A program made the translations under genes and the position numbers. From Lichtheimia corymbifera B2541 (lineage: Eukaryota > Mucoromycota > Mucoromycetes > Mucorales > Lichtheimiaceae), in contig JNEU01000617.1 in the NCBI GenBank assembly GCA_000697475.1, forward strand, positions 1-56,480: DNA of 56,480 bases, written 5' to 3'. Below, piece by piece: positions 22,206 to 35,606 of this stretch (position 1 is its first letter; each line of letters begins with the position of its first letter). The notes under the pieces are model-generated. The model saw only the letters and a list, made by a program, of their open reading frames with translations, made no database searches and was not told where the DNA came from.

Positions 22206-25200
22206 CTACAAGGCGGTAATTGTAGTTGTCGTGGATGATTGTTGTAATCCTCCATTGCCTCCATTTCTTCCTCCGCCACCACCACCATTGCTGCTACTGC
22301 TGCCAGCCCCAAAGCCATTCGAATATGAGGTAGACGAAGACTGAAAGAGAGCCGTTTCAGCCTGGAGTCGCATCACATCCCGCAGCTCGAGATATAACTG
22401 ATCAATCAAGGTGGATACAGGTACTTCGACGGGAGGAGCTGTGAACATGCTACGCACTCGGATTGTTTCCTTTTTCAAATTCTGGGCCACTTGCTCATCG
22501 TCCTTATCATTGCTATCATCTGGTTCGGGTATCTGAAATAGATGATTTGTTTCAATCAGCACGTGTAACGTAGATGGTGAAAAAGTGTTTCGTACCTGTT
22601 GCAGCAAGACATCCAGTAGACTACTCCATTCATATGCATTGATCATAACAATGGGACTGCGGCATACAAAGAGATATTGCACAAGCGATAGGAACATATT
22701 CCATACCGAAGATCCAGCACTACCCGCCTATCATTTGTGTGTGTCAGATTGAATTGAGAAGGGGTGTGTGTGTGTGTGTGTGCCCATGCCATCCTTTACC
22801 TTTGACAATGTACTGGAATCGATCCGACCAAGAAATCGTCGCAAAGCAGGCCATACAGACATCCAAAATGCTGGTTTATCCATGGCTTGAGATTGCTGAT
22901 GTACCATAATCCGTTGTCGTTGAAGCAGCGTCAATAAGACCCATATCTTGAGAAGCAAAAAGCACAATAACAATGTCTCCCCCGAAGGACAATAAGAAAA
23001 GCTCATGTCTGTGGTATCAAGGTCAATGGGTATCGAGTTGAAGGTTTGCACCAATAGCTCCACAATCGAGTCTTCAAAGACGATCAGGGGTTGAACAAAT
23101 TGCCCCACATCCAAGGATAGCATATCCGTATTGCTGCTGCGGGTACCAAGAAGCTCTTCCAGGATGGCGAGAAGAAACCAGTCGAGGAATCGGAGGCAGT
23201 GGCGTGTTTCATCCAACTAATATAACCAATGAATATCCCCATCCAGCACGATAAAGAATCAATGTTACCTTTTGTTGCCCAAGAATACGTGGTAAACATT
23301 TAGGATCTTGGATGCATAGTGAAATGAGTAGCTTGGATACAACTGTGTAAGTCTTGAAATCCTTTTTGGTCAGTTGCTGGGATACGGGTGGTAGTTTGAG
23401 GAATGACATGAGTGGCTCCAAAAGCGAGGATTCAAGCTGCTGCTGGTCAAAATAGGGCGTACGTTGACGTTGCCGGTACAATGGCTCGCCAGGGAGTGAA
23501 TTTTCAATCGATTTGAACCATTCAAGGTATTCAGGTCTGCTATCCCAATAAATCAACTAGGGTTGAAAAAAGTGAATATAGGACACTCCATCAAGGTTCA
23601 ATTACACTTTTACCTCCAACAATGTAAGCAAGGTATCTTTGTGTAGCTTTTGTCGTTGCTGAAGGCCTGCCTTGACCTCTTCTAAGATGATCAACACGAA
23701 TGGATTCTCTGTAGGACCACCTGGGATATGTGGGATCACTGAAAAAGATGCCAGCAATTTGACAACATCTTCGGGGTCGATGGTGCAATTTTGGATACCT
23801 TGTCGAAACAATATTTGGATTTGTGGGAGCAGGATCTATGATGAATCGTCCACATCAATGAGAAGGTGTCTTTCTATACGCGTGTCATCCTTACCGCAAA
23901 GTAATATGGGTGCTCTTTTAGTAAAATAGCTGACATGGTAAATAACGGGTTGATATCCCATTCGGTACGACGCCAGTTGCTGGTATGTTTCACGAGTGTA
24001 TTGAGGAACAAGGCATAGTCATTCAAAATGGCCTCTGGATATGGGCGCCAATGCACGACTTGAACATAACGGGACATGTTGTGTAATACTGTCGAAAAGG
24101 CACTGCGTTCCATTTGCTGTTTCATGAGCTTGTCTAGCACATCACGGACAGGCTGATCGCGTAGATAAATAATTTCTCGGGTATCTTCATCAGGGACTAC
24201 ATCCTCAGGATCAATTACAGCACCAAGCACAAAGAATAAATCCACCTCCTTGTTATTGGCATCCGACACTGTTTGATTCTACAATACAAACGTGTGTGAA
24301 TCATGTATGCTTCTTTTGCATTCATCCATTCCATACCTTGAACATGAGTACAAAGAGCCCCGCCACAGCAAAGCGAAGAAAGGCAGATTTGAGAAACTCT
24401 TTGGCTTTGAGGAATACAGGTTCACTCCGCTTGATACCCAATTTAGTCATCAACTTGCCCAATGCCATGATTTGTTTGGAAAGCACCATTGCTGTGAGAT
24501 GATCCGATCGTCGTAGCAAGCACTTTAATATCTCAAGGATTAAGAGCTTGTTCTCCTCACTGATTTCCTTAGTCAATAGCTCAATGATCTGCTTCATACA
24601 ATTGACGATACTGTGCTCGTAATCACGATCCAAGATATTGTGCTATGTACGACAACATGTTAGAGCTATTCTGAATTGATAAAAAGAGAGCATTTACCTT
24701 GTAAAGGACAATAAGCACCGTCTCGAGCCATGTCTTGAGCATCATGTGACTCAGCTTGGTGAGATTGATTCCCGAATTGAACATTTTGAGCACCACATCA
24801 ATAAAGTGTACGCCCGGACTGCTATTCTCTGCTAGTTCCACACGGTTGCGTTCCAACACATCGGGTGCCATGGATGCTACTGTTTCTGCCGGCAAAGGAG
24901 CAAAGCTATCGACCACCTTTTTCAATCCACGTGATGCTGCCACCATGGCTGAATGATGCAATGGATCCGAGTAGTTGTATACGAGGTTGCCAAATGATAC
25001 AACCCATTCACCTCCTCCGCTACCATTGGTTGCTGGTGCAGGCGTGGCATATCGATGGCAATCTTGGAATCCCATAAATTTGACGAGGATATACTTTAGT
25101 CTTGACACCTGAATGGTATCCACTGGCAGATGACAGCTGAGCAATTGCAAAGCAAGTGTGACCATCAAGATCTTGCAGTTCTCGCTATCGACAAGCGCAT

Positions 25201-28200
25201 TATTCCTCATCTCTTCTTGTTCCTGAGTAGTCTCTTGGTTTTCCTCCGCCTTCGGCTGTTCTTCGTGTATAGCTTCTTCTTCTTCCTCTTTTGGTTTCAT
25301 ATGTTTGGTGGGTGGATAGCGTGTGTAACGTTCAAGAATATCAACGGATTCGGCAAATGATCTTCTGTCACCATTTTCTTCCTCCTCACCAGAGCGTTCT
25401 TGTTTGGCTTCCAAGGCTTCAAGAAGTGACTCCCATTGAATTACTTGCCAATCCGGGAACAATGAACTGAGCTGGGTCATCAATTTGATAACGGATGTCT
25501 TTTGTCGGTCGTTGGCTGTCAAGAAATACGCCTCCCAACATCTAAAGGCCGACCGTAAATGCAATGTGCCAAAGGTGCGGATCAAACTGAATGCCTTGGA
25601 TCGCACATATTCCTGCAAACAAAAAGACTAGTTAATTATAAAGTGCTAAACCAAGGATGGGTTATACACATTACCTCCTTATCCCACAGACTTCCAACAA
25701 AATAACTGAATACAGGTCCCAAGTATGAAAGCATAGGTAGCCATTTTGTTTGGAATGCAGCATCCATCTTGGTGAATAATCCATACAAGTTGTCAAGCCC
25801 TTCAAATCTACCAGCGATCCATATCAATAAAATGATCCTTGGAACATCATAGATTACCTTACCTCACTTCCCAGCTTGAATGTTCAAACACCTCCAACAC
25901 GCATGCATGAAAATGCACCGGATCCGAGCTCATCACTTTCATAAGCAAATTCAAATTAATGTCGCTCATGTGGTCGTAGCATGGGGGCAGCGTTTCCCAT
26001 ATCCTAAAAGAGTATATAAGTATATGCACATATTCCATTCATTAAAACACCTACGCTGTAGTGAGGATGGGTGCACATTTGGCAATCAAATCGGACTTGT
26101 TGCTGATACCAAAGCCCCAATGCACGAGAGCATAAAACATCTTGAGGACATCAAAGCGCACATTCAGCTGATCCAGCTCAAGATAAGCCAGCATGCAATG
26201 AATCACAGGGGTCGTCTCATCGACATACATGGGCACTGTGTTTTCCGTATGCATCGACATTCGCTTGTTATGTCTATCCAATCATCATCAGTGCTCCCTC
26301 CTCTTTTCATCGCCTTTCCATGCGTATACATACGATAGCTGTGCAATGTGATCACCAAAATAAGGCACGATATCGAGTTCTGTGATGTTACTGAGCGGAC
26401 AATTGTATGCAAAACATCCGAGAGCCACCGAGTACTTTATAAACTTTTGTGCACTATCACATCGATAAGTCCCTATTGTATATCATTCCCTCCACCCCCA
26501 ACCCCACCGTATTGACTTACTGCTCAAGTTCATCGATGGAAAGATGCTGATCTTCATTCATGCGCTTAAGATCATCCAACATAATTTCGTTCAAGTACCC
26601 AACCACATCGATAATGACAGCACGTGATAGGTGGACGTTAAGGATATTGACGGCCTGGAACCAAAGTAGTTTGACAAATTGGGCATTCATCTGGATGGTG
26701 GCCTGAGCTTCTACTAAATGACGTGCGATCTTGGTGATGGATGTCGATGGGATGCCCGTACTATATTCATGATTTCATTAGTACTATAACGGTAATACAT
26801 GTCCATCCTATACTTACCCAGCATGCATAATCACTTCCAACCATCGTAAACCCCGTTCTACACTTTGATGGCTACCAGCTGCAAACAAAGAAGTAATCAC
26901 ATCAAATGCATGGCTAGGATCCGTTCTTGAAGGCGAGGAGGCCGCCGCTGCTGCTGCTGCTGTTGCTGGTGAGGATGATGTAGACGATTGTGTGGATGGA
27001 CCAGCTGCTGTTGCTCCTGTTGGTGTGGTTGTACCTGTCGCCAAACCACCACCTATTGTATAAGGTCCTCGAGCAACCGATATCTTGGATGAGCATAATT
27101 TGGCGAGATTGCGAATATCCACTGGCTCCTTTTCAGCAAGCAATCCTTGGGAATCAAACTCCTCAAATGCCTTGTCAAGGATTTGTTGTAATACAGGGTC
27201 AAATGCCGTAAAGGCTAATCCACATGACTTTAGCTTGAGAATGTATCCAGCTGCTTCATCAAATCGTTGTGCTGTAATCCTCTATTTATATGGTTCAGAA
27301 AGACAAGCTCATTCCTTTCAGTATTCACACATACCTGGTATTCATGCTCACCAGTCCATCCATGGATAGCCGATTCATCAAGCTTGCCATCAACAATTCT
27401 GTCAATGATATCAAATAGCATGGTAGCATAGGCTCTGGGATCGATTTCATGAATCATGGACATCCACCGTGTAAGGTATCTCTCTCGTAAAGCATTCCGT
27501 GTGGTCACATAGACGCTACCAGCACCGCTACTCATCCCCATGGCAAACGTAACACTTTGTCTTGCACCACCTCCACCAATACCATGACCCGTGGCACCTG
27601 CAGCTCCACGAACACGTGATACAACAGCAGCTTGTGCAGCTTGTGCCCACCGATTTTGTCTCACGCCTGGCAAGGGTTGCTGTGATTGTTGCGGTTGTTG
27701 AGGACGTTGATTCTTGTCACCAAGATACTCGGCGTGTAATGTCGATAATTTCTCATCCTCAGAAAATATCCACCCAAGGATACTTTCTACGAGTCGTTCG
27801 CACGTGTACCGAGGAATGATAGGATCTGGCCAACATCGACGTACCAATAACAACATGCCACATTCGTTGATTGTGATATCAATATCGGCTAAACATGCAT
27901 CAATGGCATCCACTAGGCAATCAAGCTTGGTATTGCTGTTGGTATCAATGGCGTACGGCACAGGAAATATACATTGTGTGGGCAGATTGGCGGCCCATGC
28001 AGGAGGTTCAGGGTTTGACATGGTTGATTCGGAAAAGAGGACATGCGAGCCATCCAATAATTCAAAGAGACCCAAATTACGCATATGTTGTAAAAAAATG
28101 TGCGCTGACGTTCGACTCTTGAACCGTAAATTGTTCATGATCCATTGTACCATTGTTTCTCGTTCCATGACTTGGTGACATGTCACTTCACTGTCTCCTG

Positions 28201-31200
28201 GTTCATCATCATAGTTGGAATGGTTCCAAGTTTCCACGCGTAAAAGGCCTTCTCCAACTCCACTGGACCCAGTAGATTCATGGCTGCTGTTTATATTGTT
28301 CTTCATCATAGCTGCAATATGAGCTAGGTATTCTTCTTTGCTGAGCAGACATTCTTCGAGACTGTGAGACCGATTGCTGTAAAAGCTAGCAAAGAAGCGA
28401 GATGTAGGACAAGTGCCTGCAGCAATCCGTGCAAGACATATGGCAAGTGGATCTCGTAAAGCAGAGGATGCACGTGCAACACGCTCTTCCATAATGTTGA
28501 GTGTTGAAGGTGGTGATGATGATGTCTGTGAAGTTGCTGAGGAAGATTGACGACGGGGATCATGTAATGGATCTGAGCTTGCTTCCAAATCATCTTGCTC
28601 CTCTTCGGATTGTGGATGTGTGACCAATAGACTTCCAGCTGCAATGCCGCATTGTAGGATATTGTCTTGAAGCAAAAGCACATTGAGCATAAGCCCGACT
28701 TCCTCAAAGGTGCAATGATCCAAATCTCTCTCACTCTTAGGAATAAGATCGCCATAATGAGCATGCAATGACTCGACAATATCGTTATGTGAAATGATGG
28801 TGTCACTTTCAAGGAGAGGCTGATAGGGTTGACAAGTCTGAATACGTGCAAGATCATGCTTGAAGCCGTGTTCATGCGCAGCCTCAGCGAGACAATGAGG
28901 ATGAACAAACCGATTACAAATAGTACAACGATAGCCTTGATAAGAGATGCCCCACAAAGGTTGACGGCACGAAGCACAGAGGATCAATGTATACAAGTTG
29001 ACCAAATGGAAATGGTGACCCAATAAATCAACTGTTGAAGGTGTTACTGAAGGTAATTGAATGGCTGCTTGGCGTCGATCACCGTACACGTCTCGTAACC
29101 TTGGAAGGGTGACGATATGACAGAACTGCGGGCTGACCACCTTTTGAATGCCACCTTCCTTGACATAAAGCATAATTCCAAGATCATTGTCTGCTGTAGC
29201 CAAACATCCGTAATGTAAACTGCATTTGCACTGATAGCAACGTAGACCGAAGCCTCGAATGGATTTGTAACATTCCTTGCAATAAGCTCCACCACTCATG
29301 TCGTTATGCATAGCTGCTGTGTAGGCTGCTGTAGTGGATAATCGTTGGACCGTAGGAGCCACCACTTGCTCATCATTATCATGCTCGGCAAACATATGCG
29401 GATGCCACACATGAGAAGCGTTCTCATCTTGGTCTCCTTCAATATCCATATCTCCATCATCATAGAACTGCTGCTGTTCTTGTTGCTGCTGTTGCTGTTG
29501 CTGATGTTGTTGTTCTCGATAGCGATACATGCTTGATGTCAAGGGTCCTTGCTGTGATGATGCTAATGGTGGCAATCCCATACTTGCTCGATACCTTCGA
29601 TTGATCCCTGCTACATTCAATGTTGGATTGGATCCACCTGTACTCGTTCCGCCCATCATGGTTTCCAAGAACGTAGGATCGGTATGTTGTTGATGATGTT
29701 GATGGCGTGCTTGCTCATAATCTTGTTGCGCCATGAGTTTTTCCAATGCATTCAATTCTTCCTTTTGTCCAACAGGTGGCAATCCTTCTGCTACCACCAC
29801 GTGACCCGTACTTATGCTGTAGTAATGAAATAGTAGCTGACATGCTCGAAAACGAACTTCAGGTGCACCAGCATGGCCCATGACATCCAACATGTCGAGA
29901 TAAATATCTGGCTTTTGTCTCATCATGTACTGGATAGCTCGATGGAAATTGTAAATGGAGTAATTTTGCCGTGAGATAGTAAAGGCAAGTAATGGAGACT
30001 CTTCGGAAGTAGTTGACGTTGAACATGCTGATAGGTATGGATCAAGATATTGAATCATGAAATAGAGCAAGGGTGCAAAAAGAGCATTGATGCGATGTTG
30101 ATCGTCACGTGCTGTCAAATGAGTGATGGAATGTGAAGTAGTAGCAGGTGATGGTGAAGATTGTTTAGGTGATAAATTGGTGTTGATGGTGAGGTGGCCA
30201 CCAGCAGTGGAAGATGATGATGGTGGATCATGAATGAAAGTTGATGGAACAGGTGGTGGTGCTGATGTTGCTGATACATTGTCATCGGCACTTTGGATAT
30301 TGATGGTTGGTGCTGCTGGTGCTGGTGCTGCCCTTTCTCCATCTAATAATAACAATGTCAACTTTAATCCAAAGACGAGTTCATAATTACTTACTCATCC
30401 TTTTGCTGCCACTGCTGCTATTACTACTTTCTGGCTCTTGTTGCTGCTGTTGCTCCTGCTCTGTTGTTGCTTGTAATCGCGGCAAAAGTACATCCACATA
30501 GAATCCAAGAAGCTTTCCAAGTAAGGGGCCATCATTGATACTGTCAAATGCAGGAAGCATTGTTTGTCCGATTGTAGTCATGGATACCACATCATTGCCA
30601 GAGAGTGCCACAAGTAAAGTTGCGATATCAATGAGAACGTGTTGTAGAATGTAAGGTGGGCGTGAAGGGCGTGGATTACTATTCTTGTATCGAGCATCAT
30701 TCAGCACCAAATCATCCAATAATGCCAGTATATTATCAAATATCGTTCGATTGCGAGATGCTCTGGAAGAAGGTCCCATGAAACTTTGGTCTGTCTCAGT
30801 TGCTGGTGATGGTTGTGGTGGTATAGTGACGCCACTTGGTGATCGTGGTGATGATGACAATAATGGCGAGTAGCTGTTGCTATGCGACATTGGTCCCCTT
30901 TCAGTCGATCCATTACCGCTACTACCACCACTGCCTCGCTCACTACATGCAATCGATTAGCTTGTAGTCTAACGACATCCTATGCTTATACATACTGATA
31001 ATATAAAATGTCTGGGCCAAGTTCATGCTTTTCACATAACATCAGGCTCGTCCTTAGTTGAATAAGCAAGTCGACTGTATCGTCATGGTCGAATTCCTGC
31101 ACAGGATCGTCCGATGAGAGCGCTGACAACCTATAGAGTTCCGCCAACTGTGCCAATGCTGTAGGAGGTCGTCGTCGTTTATGGATCTTTGACAAAATGT

Positions 31201-31387
31201 GGCGAATGATATTCCTGTATTCTTTGACCATATGCGAGGCAGTAGTAGACACATTCGAAGTGGTTGCAATCGTGTGGGGTGAACGTGGCATTGAAGGGCG
31301 ACTCATGTCGTTATCACTTGAAGGCGACTGGCCCATGTTGATGACAGTACTATTGCCACCAGTGTTAGGGCTCTTGCTGTATGGCAT
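22206..31387 (-). CDS. Giant C1- and DEP-containing helical-repeat protein, possibly UNC80-like, about 17 exons
   Basis: Roughly 2,600-2,750 residues. The start is ATG at 31387 (MPYSKSPNTGGNSTV). Early exons are helical and low-complexity, with an Asn/Gly/Ser-rich linker. In the long exon (about 30360-27320) two zinc fingers appear. One reads CKECYKSIRGFGLRCYQCKC...LHYGC. The other is a clear C1 (phorbol/diacylglycerol-type) finger: LCASCRQPLWGISYQGYRCTIC...VHPHC. A DEP-like winged helix follows (MVQWIMNNLRFKSRTSAHIF). The remaining exons encode amphipathic helices typical of HEAT-like scaffolds (for example LLTKEISEENKLLILEILK and FFVLGAVIDPEDVVPDEDTR). The very C-terminus is Gly/Ser-rich. 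I think it resembles UNC80, a scaffold of the NALCN/Cch1-type cation-leak channel complex, but that naming is tentative. Confidence 0.72.
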
Positions 31388-32138
31388 AGTGTGTGTCGTG
31401 CGTGTAGGCGAAAGAGAAGACTGGTGGTGGTGGTGATTGTGGTGGGTGTTGCCCTTGACAACGCGTTGGTGAATGTGTGTGTGTGTGTGGATAAAAGGAA
31501 GGAGTTGCAATACAATTTTCAGATTCTGCCATATGCATAGGCCATTATGCACAGTATACATTCACCATCGTGCAACAGGATAATTGGATCCCATCCATAT
31601 CTTCTGTATACCTCGTTTATTTGTGGGAGCGACAACACCCAGTATCATTACAGCTTTATCTTTCCTCAAAATACCCAAACCAACATTCGCCATCATTTAT
31701 ATTATAGTAACAGCTACTTCATATACATAGCGAGTGACCAGAGTAAAATTCAGACGCTTGATTGTTTGCAATGATCTTTGCACTTTTTGAAAAACCCGTT
31801 ATCCCTATACCATTCCTCTTGAAATGCGTACTGCCAAGCCAGATCCACCTTTGTACCTATCTTCCGACGGCATCTCGCTTTCCGATAACGCCTCATGAAA
31901 CCATCAGGGGTTAAAATACAAATCGTATATAGAAGAGCAATGTACTACCCGTGAAGGAGCATGTTGTGTTGACAGGACATACTTGGTCTAGCATAATACC
32001 ACTTCACAGAGGCCGCTTATGATCCGGATCACGTGGTCCATGAGGACTTCTCCACCACTCAAATCATCATTATCATCATAATAGCAAATCTCGTTTTATA
32101 TATGCAATCCAACCATGATAACTATCCTAATAATGTGC
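31388..32138. other. Intergenic between the giant gene and the HMG gene
   Basis: It includes a GT microsatellite at about 31475-31492 and the promoter side of the giant gene. No ORF or RNA gene was convincing. Confidence 0.4.
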
Positions 32139-32973
32139 CTATTTCTTCTTAATCTGGGCATTGTACTTTTCCTTTTCTTGAAGATACTTTTCCTTGGCTT
32201 TTTCGGCTTGCTCCATGTATGGCTATAGATGATATTAGCCTCTTTGTTCCCATTCATTTCCCATTGTATTCCATTTACCTTCTTTTCCTGATCGGACAAG
32301 GCCTTGTATCTCCTGGAAGCTTCCTTGGATTGCTCCATGAGTGGCATGGTGCCAAAGGAGGGATCATTTTGACGTAGTTCCACAAGGTAGTACATGTAAC
32401 CACCCAATGCAGGACGTTTAGGTGCCTTTGGATCCTTAAGTTCCTTGAGCTTGTACTTTTTTCTCAACTGGTTTTCATCATAAAGTTCCTGAGGTGTTGC
32501 GTTCTGCAAAGCACGTTCGTAGGCTTCTTCGTGAGCAGCTGCTTCCTTTTTGAAGATCTCACGGTAACGCTATACATATTTCCACAGAGTCAGTATACCA
32601 TGCACCTATAATAATACCCTTCTCGCCCTTATATCCTAACAAACCTCTTTTTCAGCCTCTGGGAGTGAATGCCATTGTGCAGACAAGGCACGGTTGGCTT
32701 CGACAATCTTGGTCTTGCCATCAGGTCCCTTGTGGTTCTTGAGATTCTCACGACAAAAGATTTGCCAGCCTGAACGCGGCTTGGAAGGGACATTTTCCAG
32801 GACTAAATCCAACAAGGTAAGAAAGCTGTCCCACGGTACTTAATCCTTGCCCATCAAAGAAACTTACTGCTCTTGAACTTTGTAGGTCGAAGTTGCTTGG
32901 CAGCAACATAAGTACGATATTGTTGAACAGGGCGGCTAATGGCCAATCGCTGGAAGGAAGAGACAAGTGTCAT
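32139..32973 (-). CDS. Mitochondrial HMG-box DNA-packaging protein (Abf2/TFAM type), 4 exons
   Basis: A small two-box HMG protein of about 215 residues. It starts MTLVSSFQRLAISRPVQQYRTYVAAK, basic with no acidic residue, a mitochondrial targeting peptide. Box 1 has PRSGWQIFCRENLKNHK...WHSLPEAEKERYREIFKKEA. Box 2 follows as DPKAPKRPALGGYMYYLVELR...MEQSKEASRRYKALSDQEKKPYMEQAEKAK, and the end is KEKYNAQIKKK. The two HMG boxes plus the leader match yeast Abf2 and animal TFAM, which coat and bend mitochondrial DNA. The last intron (about 32282-32226) was set so that KKPYMEQAEKAKEKY continues helix 3 of box 2. Confidence 0.9.
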
Positions 32974-33541
32974 GGTGGAATAAAGAAAGGAAAGAGGTGA
33001 AAAATAGAGGGCAATAATGACGCGCTTGTATATGCGGAAAGCGCGCCAATGTCCCAGCAAGCGAAATTTGAAATAGCTCCCTCCCATTCAGTCTTCCTCT
33101 TTTCGCATTACCTTTTCCCTTTTATCACCCTTTTCTACAATAAAGACGTAATCATCGTGATCTTTGGTCATACAATCATATTCGCTGACGACTCAAGAAG
33201 TACATGTTATAGCCAATTTCCCATGATATCAGAAACATCACCTATGCATCCATCAGCCAATCAATTGATGCTACACAAACCATCAAACTTGCCTTTTACG
33301 GCGAACAAAAGAACAATGATACAACCATAGCCCACCTGCACTGTTGATTGTTCTCGCTCAGAAATCAGTACAAGTGCATTAATAAATGAAGCTGCCCACT
33401 GCGATAATCCCTTGTCGTATACTAATAAAATTACCACTTACAAGGGCCAAACGATAAAAAGGAACGTCTTTTATGATGGAAGACATAACAGTGAGAAAGA
33501 GAGGTGACTTGATTCTATTGAATACGGCCTTTGTTCAAGAC
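32974..33541. other. Intergenic before the 120-bp array
   Basis: AT-rich, no gene seen; it leads straight into the tandem array. Confidence 0.4.
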
Positions 33542-34142
33542 ATACTGAATTAATCAGATACTTTCTCTTCCTCTTTTTTGCTGTTACCACAATATTTGCC
33601 ATACCACCATCTTTCTATAATGCAACCCATCAAGTACCCAAGCACGAATCATGAAGAAGGAATACTGAATTAATCAGATACTTTCTCTTCCTCTTTTTTG
33701 CTGTTACCACAATATTTGCCATACCACCATCTTTCTATAATGCAACCCATCAAGTACCCAAGCACGAATCATGAAGAAGGAATACTGAATTAATCAGATA
33801 CTTTCTCTTCCTCTTTTTTGCTGTTACCACAATATTTGCCATACCACCATCTTTCTATAATGCAACCCATCAAGTACCCAAGCACGAATCATGAAGAAGG
33901 AATACTGAATTAATCAGATACTTTCTCTTCCTCTTTTTTGCTGTTACCACAATATTTGCCATACCACCATCTTTCTATAATGCAACCCATCAAGTACCCA
34001 AGCACGAATCATGAAGAAGGAATACTGAATTAATCAGATACTTTCTCTTCCTCTTTTTTGCTGTTACCACAATATTTGCCATACCACCATCTTTCTATAA
34101 TGCAACCCATCAAGTACCCAAGCACGAATCATGAAGAAGGAA
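33542..34142. repeat. Tandem array, five identical 120-bp units
   Basis: The unit begins ATACTGAATTAATCAGATAC and ends AATCATGAAGAAGGA. It occurs at 33542, 33662, 33782, 33902 and 34022; as printed the five units agree at every base. Part of a sixth (AAGTATTC) may begin at 34141. There is no open reading frame. The identity means recent expansion or an assembly collapse artefact. Confidence 0.95.
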
Positions 34143-35033
34143 GTATTCTTTTATAATCAGGCTCATCATCCATTGCACACTACTTCTTCGCATATTCTTT
34201 TAAACTGTTTATGTAATACGGTGGTTACGTTCATCAACAACTCAACAGCTGCTTTCTATTTTTGGATTTCATGCTAGATAGCCTCCTTCGCTACCTCGTA
34301 CAACAACTTGACATGTGGATCTTCCTTGATTCTCTGTTAATGGTAGTTTCAAGCCATTTGTTCGCTCTTTTCCCCATTGAAGCTACCCCACTTCATCTAT
34401 AGCGGTGCATAGAAGTATATGTCAATAGCCTTAAAAAGTGCAATAATGTCGACGATACTCCAGCTACCACAAGGGTGACTCTTTAAGTTTTTAAAGCCAA
34501 AGAAGCTGTGCAAAGGGTGGTGTTAGCGGGGCAATACATATATACTCTATATACGTCTTAGAATGAATTTCATATTCAGGGGCGTCTATATACGCCACAG
34601 GTCCCTCACTCTCAAAATGAGTTCTGGCTGTTCCCGCTTGTCATGTCACGAATAAAATCGACGTCTATTTCACAATCAAGGATAACGATATCACAAAGAT
34701 ACATTTTCCTTTGATCCGAGCTTGCCCTCCAACATAGTAATATATTATGCGTGCCTGATCCCAGTCTAAGATTGACCGGAGGAGGTTCTTGTATTGGATA
34801 TGCAAAATAATGCAGCATGATGTCGGTGTATAAACCTTTATGGCAAGAGAATGCACCTAATGCTGTTCAATATCTGCGCATTGGAAAGCAATATCGCAGC
34901 TGCTTGCTATATCACCATCATATCCAACATAATATTCATGAATGAGATCTTGAGGTATTGCTTTTCCTCCTTCAGTAAACACTTTTCTGCAGTTGTGTGT
35001 GTTTGTGTGTGTGTGTGTGCGTGTGTGTGTGTG

Positions 35034-35130
35034 GTAATACGGCGTAATCTGGCGTAATCATTTGCATGTAAGCAAACATGTAAAGTTTGATGATGCATGG
35101 CTCAAATGACCACAAGTACACAAAATATAA
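35034..35130 (+). promoter_or_regulatory. Shared upstream element and TATA box of peptide gene 3
   Basis: The direct repeat GGCGTAATCT-GGCGTAATCA occupies 35041-35060, preceded by GTAATAC. The second box GATGATGCATGGCTC is at 35089-35103. TATAAAAG follows near 35121, about 90 bases before the ATG. A long GT microsatellite (34996-35034) abuts the repeat. Confidence 0.7.
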
Positions 35131-35211
35131 AAGACGCATGTACCAAATCTCACCATATTGCTCTATCTTCAATCGCTCTTACCACTACCTCCGCTTTACT
35201 ACATATCCAAG

Positions 35212-35403
35212 ATGTTGTTCAAGCCTGCTACTCTTTTGTTGGTCGCCTTTGCGTTTCTTTCATTCTCCAGTGTTTTAGCCCAAGACTGTGTCCCGGATAA
35301 ATGCGCCGCGGCCTGCAAGGAGCAAACAGATGATCACTATGTTGGCGGAAAATGTCAAAACAACCACTGCTTTTGCTGCACAAAGTCATGTACCGAGGAG
35401 TAG
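35212..35403 (+). CDS. Secreted CS-alpha-beta (defensin-like) peptide 3
   Basis: A 63-residue precursor: signal peptide MLFKPATLLLVAFAFLSF, cleavage probably after VLA. The mature part has eight cysteines: C-x4-C-x3-C-x12-C-x4-C-x-C-C-x3-C. Its middle loop is three residues longer than in peptide 4. The signal sequence is nearly the same as in peptide 4 while the mature loops differ, a sign of diversifying divergence after duplication. It starts with the ATG in AAGATGTTGTTCAAG, the same context as in peptide 4. Confidence 0.88.
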   Translation: MLFKPATLLLVAFAFLSFSSVLAQDCVPDKCAAACKEQTDDHYVGGKCQNNHCFCCTKSCTEE

Positions 35404-35557
35404 ATTTACCCAAGCAACATTCCCTTATCTTTGTTCATTATTGAAGAATTGAAAATGAATAAAGCTAGTTGAACTACTATGATGGATGCGAAGGCTTACT
35501 ATGCCAATCATCGGTTACTACATCAATGAAAAAATTGCTGACTTTAGTTGTGGGGAG

Positions 35558-35606
35558 TTACTACGCGCGCACCTCGCGCATACCAAAAATATAGGCATGG
35601 TAGTAA
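35558..35606 (+). repeat. SR repeat copy 2 (left end of element A)
   Basis: TTACTACGCGCGCACC, then TCGCGCATACC and AAAATATAGGCATGG, then TAGTAACG. It lacks the roughly 11-base central insert of the other copies. It is inverted relative to copy 3 at 38332-38390. Confidence 0.85.

Larger units (their letters stand above)
34694..35556. repeat. Tandem-duplicated peptide unit, copy 1
   Basis: It begins AAAGATACATTTTCC and carries GCGTGCCTGATCCCAGTCTA, the whole peptide gene 3 and a 3' flank with ATTGAAGAATTGAAAATG. The same order recurs at 38402-39216. Copy 1 ends directly against the SR repeat that opens element A. Confidence 0.8.

Noticed and set aside
27230..27320. Tail of the 1,043-codon frame beyond the donor near 27333
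   Set aside because: The reading after EYQ is intron; splicing to RITAQRFDEAAGY keeps the helical pattern.
33542..34142. Regular repeats as a possible CRISPR array
   Set aside because: The whole 120-bp unit is identical, with no variable spacers, and the genome is eukaryotic.
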